NCBI RefSeq assembly: GCF_900156425.1
Contig: NZ_FTNO01000002.1
Span: forward strand, 478,125-542,124
Direction of reading: 5' to 3'
DNA length: 64,000 bases
From: Haladaptatus litoreus
GTDB taxonomy: Archaea; Halobacteriota; Halobacteria; Halobacteriales; Haladaptataceae
Shown here: positions 17,090 through 26,239 of the stretch, piece after piece
Numbering within the stretch: the first letter of the stretch is position 1
How the letters are laid out: the number at the start of each line of letters is the position of its first letter
Made by a program: the position numbers and the translations under genes
Notes under the pieces: generated by a model
Databases searched by the model: none
Seen by the model: only the letters and a program-made list of their open reading frames with translations
Told to the model about the DNA's origin: nothing

Positions 17090-17677
17090 CTATACGTGTG
17101 CTTCGAACTCGTACTCCATCGCCCCCGCCAACGCAGTCGATTCGTCGCCAGTTTCGCGGAAATCGTGGCGATACAGCGTCTCGAACGGCCCGAAATCGGT
17201 TTTGACGTAAAATTCGAAACATGGGAAGCCGTCGTGTTGCCCGCGAACTTCGACGCCATCGCGCCGTACCGTGAGTTCGAGGACGTAATCGACGGGAGAT
17301 GGGTGTGGAACCAACGGGTTGCTCGCGCTGGCGTGCATCTCGAACTCGACAATGCCGTCGTGCCATACTGGGCCGGTGCAGAAAATACCATCATTCGATG
17401 CTTTTCCAGTGCGAATATCCTCGGTTCCGTCCTCTCGAATCCTGCGTTCGACCGAGGTTCCGGTGTCGCCGTACTCGGTGAGCGTTTTCCGTGTGAAATC
17501 CACGACCGCTTCCTGTTCGACCCGGGAACGACCCGTGTTGACCGCGTGTGGCGTAAATTCGCGGTCGTCGCCGCGGAACTCCGCGGTGTGTTTCGTTTCC
17601 CGCGTATTCGGAATCCACGCCGACGGAATGAACGTGGCGGCGCGTATTTTCACGAGTTCGGCTTCCTGCTGACGCAT
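17090..17677 (-). CDS. DUF3238-like protein of unknown function
   Basis: 195-residue soluble protein without signal peptide. The opening VKIRAATFIPSAWIP and the C-terminal motif GQHDGFPCFEFYV resemble the DUF3238 family, better known from Bacillus, so horizontal exchange is possible. No catalytic motif is evident. The ABC exporter operon starts beyond its 3' end on the same strand, so this gene could read into it: 79 nt separate them. The prepilin peptidase diverges from it. Confidence 0.75.
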   Translation of the reverse strand: MRQQEAELVKIRAATFIPSAWIPNTRETKHTAEFRGDDREFTPHAVNTGRSRVEQEAVVDFTRKTLTEYGDTGTSVERRIREDGTEDIRTGKASNDGIFCTGPVWHDGIVEFEMHASASNPLVPHPSPVDYVLELTVRRDGVEVRGQHDGFPCFEFYVKTDFGPFETLYRHDFRETGDESTALAGAMEYEFEAHV

Positions 17678-17779
17678 ACGTATAATACGATTTGCTCTGC
17701 GATAAAATTAGCGTACATATTATTTTTCACTTTTCATAGACCGCAAAACCTAACATCCCTCCCTGAGCGGTTCCGCGTG

Positions 17780-18823
17780 GTGCATATTCCGATACCTGAC
17801 CTCCTGCGACTGCTCGTACTGCCCGTGTTCGCGTGGGCCGCATGGCGCGACGTACAGACGCGCCGGGTGTCTAACGTACTGTGGTACCCGCTGGCCGCGC
17901 TCGCGGTCGTACTCCTCCTTGTCGAGAGTTGGGTGGCGTGGAGCGGGCCACCTTTTTCTCGTGAGTGGATGGGATTACAGGTCGCCGTCAGCGAATGGTA
18001 CTTTTTCTACGTCGCCGTGAGTCTCGGATTCGTCGCCCCGCTGGTTCTCGCCTTCTGGTGGTTTCGGGCGTTCGGCGGTGCGGATGCGAAGGCGTTTCTC
18101 GTCGTCGCCGCACTGCTACCGGCGTATCCGTTCTACCACTTTGGAGAGACGGTATTCCCGGTGCAAGGAACCGTCCTCGGCGTGTTTTCATTGACGATTC
18201 TGACGAACACGGTACTGGTCGCGGTGCTGTATCCCCTCGCACTATGTGTGCAAAATTTGATTGCAGGTCGGTTCGATTCGGTGATGTTCGTCGGGCGAGT
18301 CGTCCCGTGGAACGAGATTCCAACATCTCACGGCCGACTGCTCGAAACACCGGACGGAACCAGTCGCAGTGGTGCGGATTTGGACGCGATTCGGATGTAT
18401 CTGCGCTGGCGAGGGGTTTCGCTAGCAACCCTCCGCAAACGCGCGAGCGAACTGCGCGACCCGGCAACCTTGCCTGCGGAACCGAATCCACCGACGGATG
18501 GCGCAGTCGGTGCCGGAAGCGTGGGCAACGAAACCGTGACTGACGGCGGCAAAATCGTGGAAAAGTCACGAAAATCGGACGACTCGGGTTACGAAGACCC
18601 GTGGGGTGCGGCCCGATTTTTGGAGGACATCGACCACGGTGCGTATGGCACGACGCCGACGCAACTGAGAGAAGGATTAGAAGTGCTGGTCACGGAAGAT
18701 GAAGTGTGGGTGTCGCCCGGTATCCCGTTCATCGTCCCGATGTTCGTCGGGTTGGTCGTCGCATTCAGCTACGGGGATTTGCTGTCGGGACTGCTCGGGG
18801 CGTTGGGTATCGCCGCAATCTGA
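17780..18823 (+). CDS. pibD: Archaeal prepilin peptidase (A24 aspartic protease family)
   Basis: Membrane aspartyl protease that removes class III signal peptides from pilins and archaellins. The first catalytic Asp is in AAWRDVQTRRVSN (about residue 23) and the second in the conserved GGADAKAF (about residue 99), the GxHyD motif. Membrane helices flank both. The 347-residue length includes a long soluble C-terminal part and a final hydrophobic helix (PFIVPMFVGLVVAF). The start is GTG at 17780 or 17777; no ATG is near and the open frame further upstream is antisense to another gene. Confidence 0.88.
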   Translation: MHIPIPDLLRLLVLPVFAWAAWRDVQTRRVSNVLWYPLAALAVVLLLVESWVAWSGPPFSREWMGLQVAVSEWYFFYVAVSLGFVAPLVLAFWWFRAFGGADAKAFLVVAALLPAYPFYHFGETVFPVQGTVLGVFSLTILTNTVLVAVLYPLALCVQNLIAGRFDSVMFVGRVVPWNEIPTSHGRLLETPDGTSRSGADLDAIRMYLRWRGVSLATLRKRASELRDPATLPAEPNPPTDGAVGAGSVGNETVTDGGKIVEKSRKSDDSGYEDPWGAARFLEDIDHGAYGTTPTQLREGLEVLVTEDEVWVSPGIPFIVPMFVGLVVAFSYGDLLSGLLGALGIAAI

Positions 18824-18837
18824 TTCGTATTTCGACG

Positions 18838-20040
18838 CTATCTGATTCCAGTGAGCATCGTGAGTACGGTGTAGATGCCGTAGCCGAGTAGTAACGCACC
18901 GCCGAGCGAAACGATCCACGCGCTGAGCGTGAATGCTATTTTCCGGCCGGAGACGCCACCAGACCCGACGACGAGGCCACTTCCGATGACGCTGGAGATG
19001 ATGATGTTGTTGAACGAGATGGGAATTCCTAACGCGATGGCCGCCTGTGCGATGAGGAATCCGGGTACCAGCGCGGCAATCGAGCGTCGAACGCCGAGTT
19101 TCGAATATTCGCGAGAAACCGCTTGCAGCAGTCGTGGCGACCCCATCCATGCTCCAAGCAGGATGCCGACAGCGCCGAGAACGAGGAGGGTTATGCTGGG
19201 GACGGCGAACGTGGTGAAAAGGGGTTCGAGCGGCCCGGTGGCCAACCCGACCTGACTGCCGCCGCTGGAGAACGCGACGACTGCACCGAGTCCGACGAGA
19301 AACTGCCTGATTCCACCCTCGACGGAGCGTTCCATCGAACGCCGCAAAACGGCGAAAACCACCGCACCGACGACGAAACTCGTCAGAATCATCACTACGT
19401 CGATGGTTCCAAACAGTGTCGGCGTCGTTCCGACCTGTGCCGACACGAAGCGAGAGAGGGTTCGCTGGCCGATTTCACCGGGAAAAACCGCGATGTCAAC
19501 GTTCGCTAGCACGAATCCAACAAGCCCGCCGAGAAACGGAACGCCCGCCGTTTCGGGAATCGAATCGTTTCGCAGGAGCGAAGCAGTGGTGTACGCGATG
19601 GTCGCCGAAACGAACGGGACGGACACCCAGAAGGTACCGATTCGTTGGTAGGTGTCCCACGCCGGATTGCCGCCGAGCGCCAATCCGACGCCGACCATCG
19701 CGCCGGTGGTTGCGAATGCCGCCGGAATCGGATAGCCAGTCGAAACGCCGAGTGCGATGAACAACGCGGCCGTAAACAGTCCGGCGGCGGCCCCGAGCGG
19801 TGAAATCGAAACGCCGTCGATTAATCCGGTGCCGACGGTTTCCGAGATGCTGCCACCCTGTGCGATTGCACCGAGTGCCGCGAACACACCGATGAAAAAC
19901 GCCGCGCGCATCGTCGGAATCGCGTTCGCGCCGACGGCGGGAGCGAACGGCGGCGAGTTGCTCGATGCACCGAGCGACCATGCCATGAAGAAACTGGCCA
20001 GAATGGCAACCACGACGACGGCTATCGTTCCGACGGTCAC
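18838..20040 (-). CDS. PiT-family phosphate permease (copy 3), coupled to a USP gene
   Basis: 400-residue transporter with PiT signatures FMAWSLGASSNSPPFAPAVGANAI near the N-terminus and FSSGGSQVGLATGPL in the second half, most similar in form to the copy at 8176. The start is GTG at 20040, overlapping the stop of the universal stress protein gene by 4 nt (GTGA), so translation is coupled. This pairing suggests that the USP domain protein senses nucleotide state and regulates the permease, as argued for other haloarchaeal transporter-USP pairs. Confidence 0.87.
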   Translation of the reverse strand: MTVGTIAVVVVAILASFFMAWSLGASSNSPPFAPAVGANAIPTMRAAFFIGVFAALGAIAQGGSISETVGTGLIDGVSISPLGAAAGLFTAALFIALGVSTGYPIPAAFATTGAMVGVGLALGGNPAWDTYQRIGTFWVSVPFVSATIAYTTASLLRNDSIPETAGVPFLGGLVGFVLANVDIAVFPGEIGQRTLSRFVSAQVGTTPTLFGTIDVVMILTSFVVGAVVFAVLRRSMERSVEGGIRQFLVGLGAVVAFSSGGSQVGLATGPLEPLFTTFAVPSITLLVLGAVGILLGAWMGSPRLLQAVSREYSKLGVRRSIAALVPGFLIAQAAIALGIPISFNNIIISSVIGSGLVVGSGGVSGRKIAFTLSAWIVSLGGALLLGYGIYTVLTMLTGIR

Positions 20041-20894
20041 AGTGCTTCCCGAATCAGTCGGTTCAGTCGCGGGCGGATGCCAACAGGCCGACGAGCGATG
20101 ATGACGGCCGTCTCCGACCGCCGACCGACCGCCTGTGGCACAGTTCCGACGAGTTGTCGGCGAAGCATTCCGCGTCTGGTCGAACCGAGAACGGTAATGT
20201 CGTGTTCCGACGCTTCGTCCACGACGGTTTCGGTAACGTTTCCGGTTCGGACCTCCGTCCAAACCTCCGCAGGTTCAACTCGGTCTGCCATCTCCGGAAT
20301 CAGTCCTTCAGCTTCGATGTTTCCGTCGTGTACGACTCGAAGGAGATGCACGCGAGCGTCGTTCGTCAACGCGATTGCGCGGGCGACGTCCGCCGCGAGT
20401 TTCGCGTGCGGGCCTTCCGCGACGGGAACGAGAATCGAATCCACGCCGTCCGCCGGGCCGATTTTCTCCACGAGAACGTCGCAGGGAGTGCGGGCGACGA
20501 TTCGGTCGGCGTTGCTTCCCAGAACGATTTCACTCGGCCGTTCGCGCTCGTGCCACCCGATGATGAGCGTATCGCAGTCGAACTCGACCACGGCGTCCGT
20601 GAGTGCGCGGACGATGTCGTACGAAACGAGCAGTTGTCCGCGGACGGGAACCGTTCCCTTCGCGGTTTCGACCACCCGGTCGAGGATTTCCTGCTGTTCC
20701 CCGCCGAACTCGCGGATAATGACGTCGTCTGTAAACAACGAGAACGGGGAGTCTCGTTCCGTCACGAGAACGCTCAGGACGAGTACGTCTCCGTCTCGCT
20801 CGCGGGCAATGTCAACCGCGGTTCTGGTCAACTGCGGAGCATGGGCCGGGTCAGCAATCGCGACTGCGACCCGGTAGTCGCTCGATTCCCCCAT
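20037..20894 (-). CDS. Tandem universal stress protein (UspA family)
   Basis: 285 residues with two UspA folds. The first (about 1-140) ends VLGSNADRIVARTPCDVLVEK and the second (about 145-275) ends RRQLVGTVPQAVGRRSETAVIIARR. The GxxG...GS-type ATP-binding loop is clearer in the first domain (IIGWHERERPSEIVLGS). ATG at 20894 (MGESSDYRVAV) is chosen; the 9 extra upstream residues are hydrophobic and poorly supported. The stop overlaps the start of a PiT permease. Confidence 0.9.
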   Translation of the reverse strand: MGESSDYRVAVAIADPAHAPQLTRTAVDIARERDGDVLVLSVLVTERDSPFSLFTDDVIIREFGGEQQEILDRVVETAKGTVPVRGQLLVSYDIVRALTDAVVEFDCDTLIIGWHERERPSEIVLGSNADRIVARTPCDVLVEKIGPADGVDSILVPVAEGPHAKLAADVARAIALTNDARVHLLRVVHDGNIEAEGLIPEMADRVEPAEVWTEVRTGNVTETVVDEASEHDITVLGSTRRGMLRRQLVGTVPQAVGRRSETAVIIARRPVGIRPRLNRLIREAL

Positions 20895-21019
20895 CAACAG
20901 TAGTACGAGGTCAACGAGCAAAAGTATTGACTCTCATACATCTTTTCGGTCTGAAAATCACACGGTGGAAAATACTCGCCAGTCCGGACGACGGATTTCG
21001 AGCGGACGAACGCTGGCAA

Positions 21020-21610
21020 CTATTCCGTTTCCGGGAAGTCGCTATCGACGTTTCCGTCCCGGTCTAAATCGACGACGGCCTCGAACAAGCCGAGGAAGCG
21101 CTCGATTTGAACCTCGTCGTGGACACCCTTCGAGAGGTGGAACAGGCCGACTGCGTCGTGTTCGGAGAGGAGGGAAAGAACCTGTGAAACCGTCTCGTAG
21201 GCGCGTTGTTCGTCGGCGTAGTACGCCATTTCGGTGATGGAGTCGAAGCTGATTCGTCGTTTTCCGTCGGATTCCGCGAGGAACTTCTCGGTCACCGAAA
21301 GGATTCCTTCGAGATTATCGGGCGCGGAGACGTAATGAACGTCGTTCGTACTCCGGCGGGAGTAGCCGCGTTCGATGGATAGTGTGTCGAGAATGTCGGC
21401 TTTGCTCTCGTCTACGTCGTAATGGTCGAGTTTCTGTTTCACCTCGCGAGCGGTTGTGCGGGTCGAAATGACGAGGAATCTGTCGGTGTCAGTTTTCAGA
21501 AAATCGGTGTCGATTCGGTCGGTTTCACCGGTGCTCGGGTGCAGGAGAAGGATTCCGGTGCCGCCCGGGACGGTGTCCGGTGTGTTCTCGATAGCGAGTT
21601 GGTAATCCAT
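21020..21610 (-). CDS. DUF7504-like protein, degenerate RecA/KaiC-type fold
   Basis: 196 residues. The order of segments (GTGILLLHPSTGE, FLVISTRTTAREVKQKLDHYDVD, RRISFDSITEMAYYADEQRAYETVSQVLSLL, DAVGLFHLSKGVHD) resembles haloarchaeal KaiC-like proteins that have lost the Walker A Lys, often annotated DUF7504. These may act in signalling. ATP hydrolysis is unlikely because no GKT/S loop is present. It stands alone on the minus strand. Confidence 0.7.
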   Translation of the reverse strand: MDYQLAIENTPDTVPGGTGILLLHPSTGETDRIDTDFLKTDTDRFLVISTRTTAREVKQKLDHYDVDESKADILDTLSIERGYSRRSTNDVHYVSAPDNLEGILSVTEKFLAESDGKRRISFDSITEMAYYADEQRAYETVSQVLSLLSEHDAVGLFHLSKGVHDEVQIERFLGLFEAVVDLDRDGNVDSDFPETE

Positions 21611-21658
21611 ATCGTCCGGTAACCAGTGGCATCGACTTAAAATATACGGGAATCTCGG

Positions 21659-22099
21659 TCAGAAGACGCTGTCGGCGGTGGCCGCCCCGACGACACTGAA
21701 GATTGCGCCGACGCTGATAGCTTTCAGCGTGTTCGCCAACACGCCTCGGGAGGCGGCCCCATCGAGAAGGCCATCTTGATAGAACGTTTCGGGTGCGGCG
21801 AAGACGATTGCGAGGATTGCGACCGACCCGAAAGCAACGATCATCAGCGAGATAAATCGTGCAGGAATTCCAGCAACGTCCGCTTCACGGTCTGGGTTTC
21901 GGTCGTGGTCTGCCTTGTACAACGCACCGTAACCGATAGCGAAGACGATACAGACGGTGACGACGCCGTGAAATATCGACATATTTTCCGCCAATCGCCA
22001 CACCTCCTCGGTGACGACGAACGGCCCGGCGAGGAGGAATCCGCCGACGACCTGTTGGGCCGTGTCGGCGAGAGCGAATCGCTTTTTTGAACCGACCAT
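21659..22099 (-). CDS. DUF2391-type integral membrane protein
   Basis: 146 residues with four hydrophobic segments (VVGGFLLAGPFVV, VVTVCIVFAIGYGALY, FISLMIVAFGSVAILAIVF, LKAISVGAIFSVVGA). The overall pattern fits the DUF2391/TIGR02587-like membrane family found in archaea and cyanobacteria. Function unknown. ATG at 22099 is preferred over the upstream open frame, which runs through the divergent methyltransferase gene. Confidence 0.75.
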   Translation of the reverse strand: MVGSKKRFALADTAQQVVGGFLLAGPFVVTEEVWRLAENMSIFHGVVTVCIVFAIGYGALYKADHDRNPDREADVAGIPARFISLMIVAFGSVAILAIVFAAPETFYQDGLLDGAASRGVLANTLKAISVGAIFSVVGAATADSVF

Positions 22100-22230
22100 A
22101 GCCGGAGTGATGAACCGGGAGAATGTAAAGCCCTCGCGATTTCCGATTCCGTCGTGCGATGCAGGGAGCAGAAACTGACGTTTCGAACGCTTCCGAACCC
22201 GTTTTGTCCCCGGCGTTCGTTCCACTGGCC

Positions 22231-22911
22231 ATGAGTGTGCGCGAGGAGTTCGACGAATGGGCGGAAGACGGCAGAGACAAAGGAATGGAAGAGCGTCACT
22301 GGCACACGGCGAAGTACGTCCTCGCCAGAATGCCGGTAGAGGCAGGCGATACGGTTCTCGATTTGGGGTGCGGAAGCGGCTATGCGGGACGTGCGCTCCG
22401 CGACACGAAAGACGCGGGGCGTGTCTACGGACTCGATGGGTCACCGGAAATGGCTCGCAACGCGCAGGGATACACCGACGATTCTGCCGTTTCGTATCTC
22501 GTCGGGGACTTCGACCATCTCCCGTTCGAGGACGACAGCATCGACCACATCTTCACGATGGAGGCGTTTTACTACGCGAACAACCCGAACGAGACGCTTC
22601 GGGAAATCCGGCGCATTCTCCGGCCCGGTGGAACCTTCTTCTGTGCGGTGAACTACTACGAAGAGAACGTCCATTCACACGAATGGCAAGATTCGATTTC
22701 GGTCGAAATGACGCGCTGGAGCGGTGAGGAGTACTGCGAAGCGTTCCGCGATGCTGGCCTGTACGTCGCGGAACAGGACAACATTCCGGACAGAGAGACG
22801 GAAATTCCGGATTCGTCGGCGTTCCCGACCGACAGTTGGGAGACTCGAACCGCCATGGTCGAACGCTACCGCGAGTTCGGGACGCTTCTCACTGTCGGCG
22901 TCTCTCCTTGA
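22231..22911 (+). CDS. Class I SAM-dependent methyltransferase (UbiE/Methyltransf_11 type)
   Basis: 226 residues. SAM motif I is [15 protein letters not shown] (about residues 40-54), motif [15 protein letters not shown], motif [22 protein letters not shown], and post-[20 protein letters not shown]. This is the ubiquinone/menaquinone-like methyltransferase pattern; the substrate is unknown. ATG at 22231 ([10 protein letters not shown]) is chosen over 22159. An ORB-like box lies 19 nt after the stop codon. Confidence 0.85.
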   Translation: MSVREEFDEWAEDGRDKGMEERHWHTAKYVLARMPVEAGDTVLDLGCGSGYAGRALRDTKDAGRVYGLDGSPEMARNAQGYTDDSAVSYLVGDFDHLPFEDDSIDHIFTMEAFYYANNPNETLREIRRILRPGGTFFCAVNYYEENVHSHEWQDSISVEMTRWSGEEYCEAFRDAGLYVAEQDNIPDRETEIPDSSAFPTDSWETRTAMVERYREFGTLLTVGVSP

Positions 22912-22929
22912 CCCGTTTCTCCCCCAGAA

Positions 22930-22949
22930 CCCCTTCGTTTCGAGTGGAA
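22930..22949 (-). promoter_or_regulatory. ORB-like box outside the origin, left arm
   Basis: CCCCTTCGTTTCGAGTGGAA, a near-perfect copy of the origin recognition box seen in the origin region, here in the gap between a methyltransferase and mdh. The G-run reads on the minus strand, pointing left, away from the origin. Confidence 0.65.
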
Positions 22950-23030
22950 GATAGCGGCAAACTGGGTTTCGATCCCGTTCTCTCGGCAGATATTGCCGTA
23001 TCCCACGCCTCTCACCCCCATTCTTCCGGA

Positions 23031-23040
23031 GGATTTAACC
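23031..23040 (+). promoter_or_regulatory. TATA-like box of mdh
   Basis: GGATTTAACC, 26-36 nt before the mdh ATG. Confidence 0.5.
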
Positions 23041-23066
23041 AAATCGCAGGGCGTCTTCTACATAGT

Positions 23067-23981
23067 ATGGCGAAAGTTAGCGTAGTCGGCGCGGCAGGCA
23101 CGGTCGGGGCCGCCGCAGGCTACAACATCGCGCTACGTGGCATCGCGGACGAACTCGTCTTCGTGGACATTCCGGACATGGAAGACAAGACGGTCGGGCA
23201 GGCCGCGGACGTGAACCACGGGGCCGCCTACGACTCCAACACGGTCGTCCGACAGGGCACCTACGAGGACACCGCCGGTTCCGACGTGGTCGTCATCACG
23301 GCAGGTATCCCACGTCAGCCGGGCCAGACCCGTATCGACCTCGCGGGCGACAACGCACCCATCATGGAGGACATCGGTTCCTCGCTCGCGGAGCACAACG
23401 ACGATTTCGTAACTATCACGACCTCGAACCCAGTTGACCTGCTCAACCGCCACCTCTACGAGGTTGGCGACCGCGCACGGGAGAAAGTCATCGGCTTCGG
23501 TGGCCGCCTCGACAGCGCGCGATTCCGCTACGTCCTGAGCCAGCGATTCGACGCGCCGGTGCAGAACGTCGAAGCGACCATCCTCGGCGAGCACGGCGAC
23601 GCACAGGTTCCTGCGTTCTCTAAGGTTCGCGTCAACGGCGCAGACCCCGAGTTTTCCGACGACGAGAAAGAAGAAATCCTCGGCGAACTCAAAGAGAGCG
23701 CGATGAACGTCATCGAGAAGAAGGGCGCGACCCAATGGGGACCAGCGACGGGCGTCGGCCACATGGTCGAAGCAGTCCTGCGCGATACGGGCGAAGTCCT
23801 CCCCGGTTCGGTCAAACTCGACGGCGAGTACGGCCACGACGACGTGGCGCTCGGTGTTCCCGTCAAACTCGGCAAGAACGGTATCGAGGAAGTCGTCGAA
23901 TGGGATTTGACCGAGTTCGAGCGCGAACAGCTCGGCGAGGCCGCGGATAAGTTGGCCGAGCAGTACGATAAAATCGCGTAA
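23067..23981 (+). CDS. mdh: Malate dehydrogenase (LDH-like halophilic type)
   Basis: Interconverts malate and oxaloacetate with NAD+ in the TCA cycle. At 304 residues it matches the well-studied halophilic LDH-like MalDH tetramer. Nucleotide-binding loop [14 protein letters not shown] is at residues 6-19, the substrate-binding Arg is in [11 protein letters not shown], and the catalytic His is in [15 protein letters not shown]. The surface is highly acidic. A TATA-like box precedes the ATG at 23067; a longer upstream open frame is rejected. T-rich tracts follow the stop. Confidence 0.97.
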   Translation: MAKVSVVGAAGTVGAAAGYNIALRGIADELVFVDIPDMEDKTVGQAADVNHGAAYDSNTVVRQGTYEDTAGSDVVVITAGIPRQPGQTRIDLAGDNAPIMEDIGSSLAEHNDDFVTITTSNPVDLLNRHLYEVGDRAREKVIGFGGRLDSARFRYVLSQRFDAPVQNVEATILGEHGDAQVPAFSKVRVNGADPEFSDDEKEEILGELKESAMNVIEKKGATQWGPATGVGHMVEAVLRDTGEVLPGSVKLDGEYGHDDVALGVPVKLGKNGIEEVVEWDLTEFEREQLGEAADKLAEQYDKIA

Positions 23982-24133
23982 AGCGAGTTTCGAGAACGTG
24001 AGTTTTTGAGTTCGTTCTTTTTCGCGTGATTGACTCTTAGAGGTGAAAGGTGAGCGGCTAGCTGTTGCCGACAACAAATACCGCACCTGCAACGAAATCA
24101 GTATCGAGTCATTATTCGCTTTTAAGCATCGTT

Positions 24134-24169
24134 GCTAGCTGTTTCCGACTCCAATCATACCGCACCCGC
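24134..24169 (+). repeat. Diverged direct copy of the element's left end
   Basis: Compare 24057-24090 with 24134-24169: both start GCTAGCTGTT, then (G/T)CCGAC, and both reach ATACCGCACC(T/C)GC. The copies are 77 bp apart, so the left end of the element appears to have been duplicated. Confidence 0.6.
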
Positions 24170-24424
24170 CTCCGCACCACATGAACCACATCGTCCCCAA
24201 CCGACTCCCTCACTTCGTTCAGTCGTCCCTCGCGCGAGTCGCTCCGCTCCCGCACGCCACATCGCTTAATCGACCAACCACATGGTTGCGCCAGCGCGTT
24301 CGCGTGAGGGCGAGCAAAGCGAGCACCGAGCGCAATTCCGCGCTGGCGGGGAGGAATGGGGATACTGGCGGTTGCTGTTCCTCGGCGAATGAAGGGCGAT
24401 CGACCGCAGGGAGCGAGGGCCGGA

Positions 24425-24521
24425 GAAAATCGAAGATTTTCACGGGTGAGCGAACGCAAAACGTTTGCGGGCTACGGAAAACCAGCGGTTTTCCGGTACC
24501 GCGAAAGACGGAGTCTTTCGC
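24425..24521. repeat. Four tandem short hairpins
   Basis: Perfect stems with 3-nt centres follow one another: GAAAATCGAAGATTTTC (24425-24441), CGCAAAACGTTTGCG (24455-24469), GGAAAACCAGCGGTTTTCC (24476-24494) and GCGAAAGAC...GTCTTTCGC (24501-24521). The four units differ in sequence, so this is not a repeat array of one unit. Confidence 0.75.
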
Positions 24522-24663
24522 AGGCTTCGATTGTTGTCGGCAACAGCTAGCAACACCAGAAGAAACCAGCCTTCCAGTTGTCGGTGCAACCTATCGGGTC
24601 AGGATTAACTCTCGACCCAAGAACGAAGTAACCACAAACAAATCCGTACCAAACTACTTCTCG

Positions 24664-25323
24664 TTATCGTCCGTCTGCTAATCGAGAACCAATCTTATCA
24701 GGCAATCCAACCTCTCGAACGGCCTCCTGTACTGCCTCAATATCATATTCGACACGTCGCTCGTCTACTGTCATCTCCTCCAAATCCAAAATCGCGTACG
24801 CAGAGCGAGAATCTCTGTCCCTCGGTTGGCCGACACTACCCGGATTCATGACGATACCTTCGTCGTACACCTCGTGATGTTGGACGTGGGTATGACCCAT
24901 CACGAGAACGTCCTCTTCACCCAGCAACTCCGGCGAAAACTCGTCCGGATAGGTGTAGTGGTCGGGGTCGTCCGGATGGCCGTGGACGATTCGCACTCGA
25001 CCATCACAGGCCGTCGTGCTGGTTGGTCGGTTCGACAACCACTCGCGCTGGAGGTCGTTTAATTCGTCGCGAGCGTACTCGACGCCCGCACTGGCCATGC
25101 TGTTGAATTTGAACGCCGTTCCCGAAACGACCGCGCGGTCGTGGTTGCCCATCACGCTGGCCGACACCCGGTCGCGGAGAATATCGACGCACTCGGCGGG
25201 CCACGGGTTGTAGCCGACCACGTCGCCTGCACAGAGCAGGGCATCGACCGCTGGCATGTCGTCCAGCACGGCATCGAGTGCGACCCGATTTGCGTGAACG
25301 TCCGAAATGATGCCGACTTTCAT
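24664..25323 (-). CDS. Metallophosphoesterase, YfcE/MJ0936-like
   Basis: Calcineurin-like phosphoesterase of 219 residues. The metal-binding motifs are all present in order: DVHAN (residue 8 onward), GDVVGYNP, GNHDRAV, HGHPDD and GHTHVQ. It is likely a phosphodiesterase of nucleotides or small phosphorylated molecules. ATG at 25323 (MKVGIISDVH) is chosen since it directly precedes motif I. purO lies 25 nt upstream on the same strand, so the two may be cotranscribed. Confidence 0.9.
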   Translation of the reverse strand: MKVGIISDVHANRVALDAVLDDMPAVDALLCAGDVVGYNPWPAECVDILRDRVSASVMGNHDRAVVSGTAFKFNSMASAGVEYARDELNDLQREWLSNRPTSTTACDGRVRIVHGHPDDPDHYTYPDEFSPELLGEEDVLVMGHTHVQHHEVYDEGIVMNPGSVGQPRDRDSRSAYAILDLEEMTVDERRVEYDIEAVQEAVREVGLPDKIGSRLADGR

Positions 25324-25348
25324 GCGGAGCGATACGTTCGCGGAGGAC

Positions 25349-25960
25349 TTAATTCCCGTTCTCGATTGCAAAGGAGAACGCATTGCTGTCCGTATCATCC
25401 ATCTTCGTATCGTCCGTCTTCGCGTCGTTTCGCGTCACGCCGACCGCACAAACCGGATGCTCGAAATCGAGTCCGTATGCCGCATCTGCCGCCTCTTCCG
25501 CGTTCTCGACCCTGAATGCAAAGGACTCGGGCGTATCCTTCTCGTAGGTCGCAACGAGTGTGGATTCCGTCACTCGTTCGACCAGCAGGGCATCTCGGCG
25601 AACGATGCCGATGTACGACTCCTCGCCAATCGTGCCCGCGATTCGGGGCGTGTCGTAGTCGTCCTTCTCGTAGTCAAGTGCGAGCAGAGTTTCGGCGAGT
25701 GCATCCCGCGCGGGATAGCCGAGTTCGAGTTTTTCCGCGATTGGGTCTACTTGCGACCCGTTTCCGATGACCGCGGTGTCGCCGACGGTTCGCGCGCAGT
25801 TGTAGGAGATGTAGGGGTTGTCCGTCTCCGGCGCGTCCTCGGTCGGTGCGATGGTCACGGCGTCGTCGCGCGCAACCGCCTTTCGATTCGGGAACGACCG
25901 TGAGGAAACTCGGTATGCACCGATTTCGGGGCCAATTACGATGAAGCGTCCGATGTACAT
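25349..25960 (-). CDS. purO: Archaeal IMP cyclohydrolase PurO
   Basis: Closes the purine ring: FAICAR to IMP, the last step of de novo purine synthesis, by the archaea-specific PurO enzyme. The start [26 protein letters not shown], with Arg and Tyr residues of the active site, and the segment [10 protein letters not shown] with NGSQVDPI match this family. 203 residues is the usual length. ATG at 25960 is taken. The phosphoesterase gene follows 25 nt downstream. The C-terminal 20 residues ([11 protein letters not shown]) are an acidic tail. Confidence 0.92.
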   Translation of the reverse strand: MYIGRFIVIGPEIGAYRVSSRSFPNRKAVARDDAVTIAPTEDAPETDNPYISYNCARTVGDTAVIGNGSQVDPIAEKLELGYPARDALAETLLALDYEKDDYDTPRIAGTIGEESYIGIVRRDALLVERVTESTLVATYEKDTPESFAFRVENAEEAADAAYGLDFEHPVCAVGVTRNDAKTDDTKMDDTDSNAFSFAIENGN

Positions 25961-26095
25961 ACACGACGATGAGCAACGATGGTGGAAATAGGTAGTGGTT
26001 TGTGCATGGTTACGGAGTGAGTCCGAGTAACATGCGGAATCCAAACGCGCAACGCTTACAAGCAAGCGGCCAGTACGGTATTCTGCAGCAAGCCA

Positions 26096-26168
26096 AGTCC
26101 CATGGGGTAGTGGCCAATCCTGAAGCCTTCTGGGGGCTTCGACCGCGGTTCGAATCCGTGTGGGACTA
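26096..26168 (+). tRNA. tRNA-Gln (CTG anticodon)
   Basis: A 73-nt cloverleaf fits. The acceptor stem pairs AGTCCCA (26096-26102) with TGGGACT (26161-26167), with discriminator A at 26168. The anticodon stem AAGCC/GGCTT encloses the loop TTCTGGG, giving anticodon CTG. The T arm CGCGG-TTCGAAT-CCGTG is canonical. CCA is not encoded, as is normal in haloarchaea. No intron is visible. Confidence 0.9.
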
Positions 26169-26218
26169 TCCTTTCATTCGATTTTTGAACAGTGCCGAGC
26201 CGAGAGTGCCGACCGGAA

Positions 26219-26238
26219 CCCCTTCGTTTCAACTGGAG
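26219..26238 (-). promoter_or_regulatory. ORB-like box outside the origin, left arm
   Basis: CCCCTTCGTTTCAACTGGAG, next to the stop codon of the 26240 gene and 50 nt after tRNA-Gln. The G-run points left, as for the box at 22930. Confidence 0.55.
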
Positions 26239-26239
26239 A

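Larger units (their letters stand above)
24057..24551. repeat. 495-bp non-coding element bounded by 21-bp perfect inverted repeats
   Basis: The 21-bp left end GCTAGCTGTTGCCGACAACAA (24057-24077) recurs as its exact reverse complement at 24531-24551. No convincing gene lies between, and no target-site duplication is visible. A direct copy of the left end with changes occurs at 24134-24169, sharing GCTAGCTGTT, CCGAC and ATACCGCACC. Four different short hairpins follow at 24425-24521. It fills most of the 682-bp gap between mdh and a phosphoesterase. It may be a MITE-like element or a structured RNA gene. Confidence 0.7.

Noticed and set aside
16754..17779. Upstream extension of the prepilin peptidase frame
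   Set aside because: It is antisense to the DUF3238-like gene and part of the ABC ATPase gene, and lies before the conserved first helix.
22159..22230. Earlier start for the methyltransferase
   Set aside because: The extra 24 residues do not look conserved and overlap the region upstream of the divergent DUF2391 gene; ATG at 22231 begins the family-like sequence.
24425..24521. CRISPR array
   Set aside because: The four hairpins have different sequences and there are no regularly spaced identical repeats or spacers; no cas genes are near.
24181..24681. 166-codon open frame inside the inverted-repeat element
   Set aside because: The translation is basic and low in structure, the frame covers the hairpin row, and other frames are equally open.
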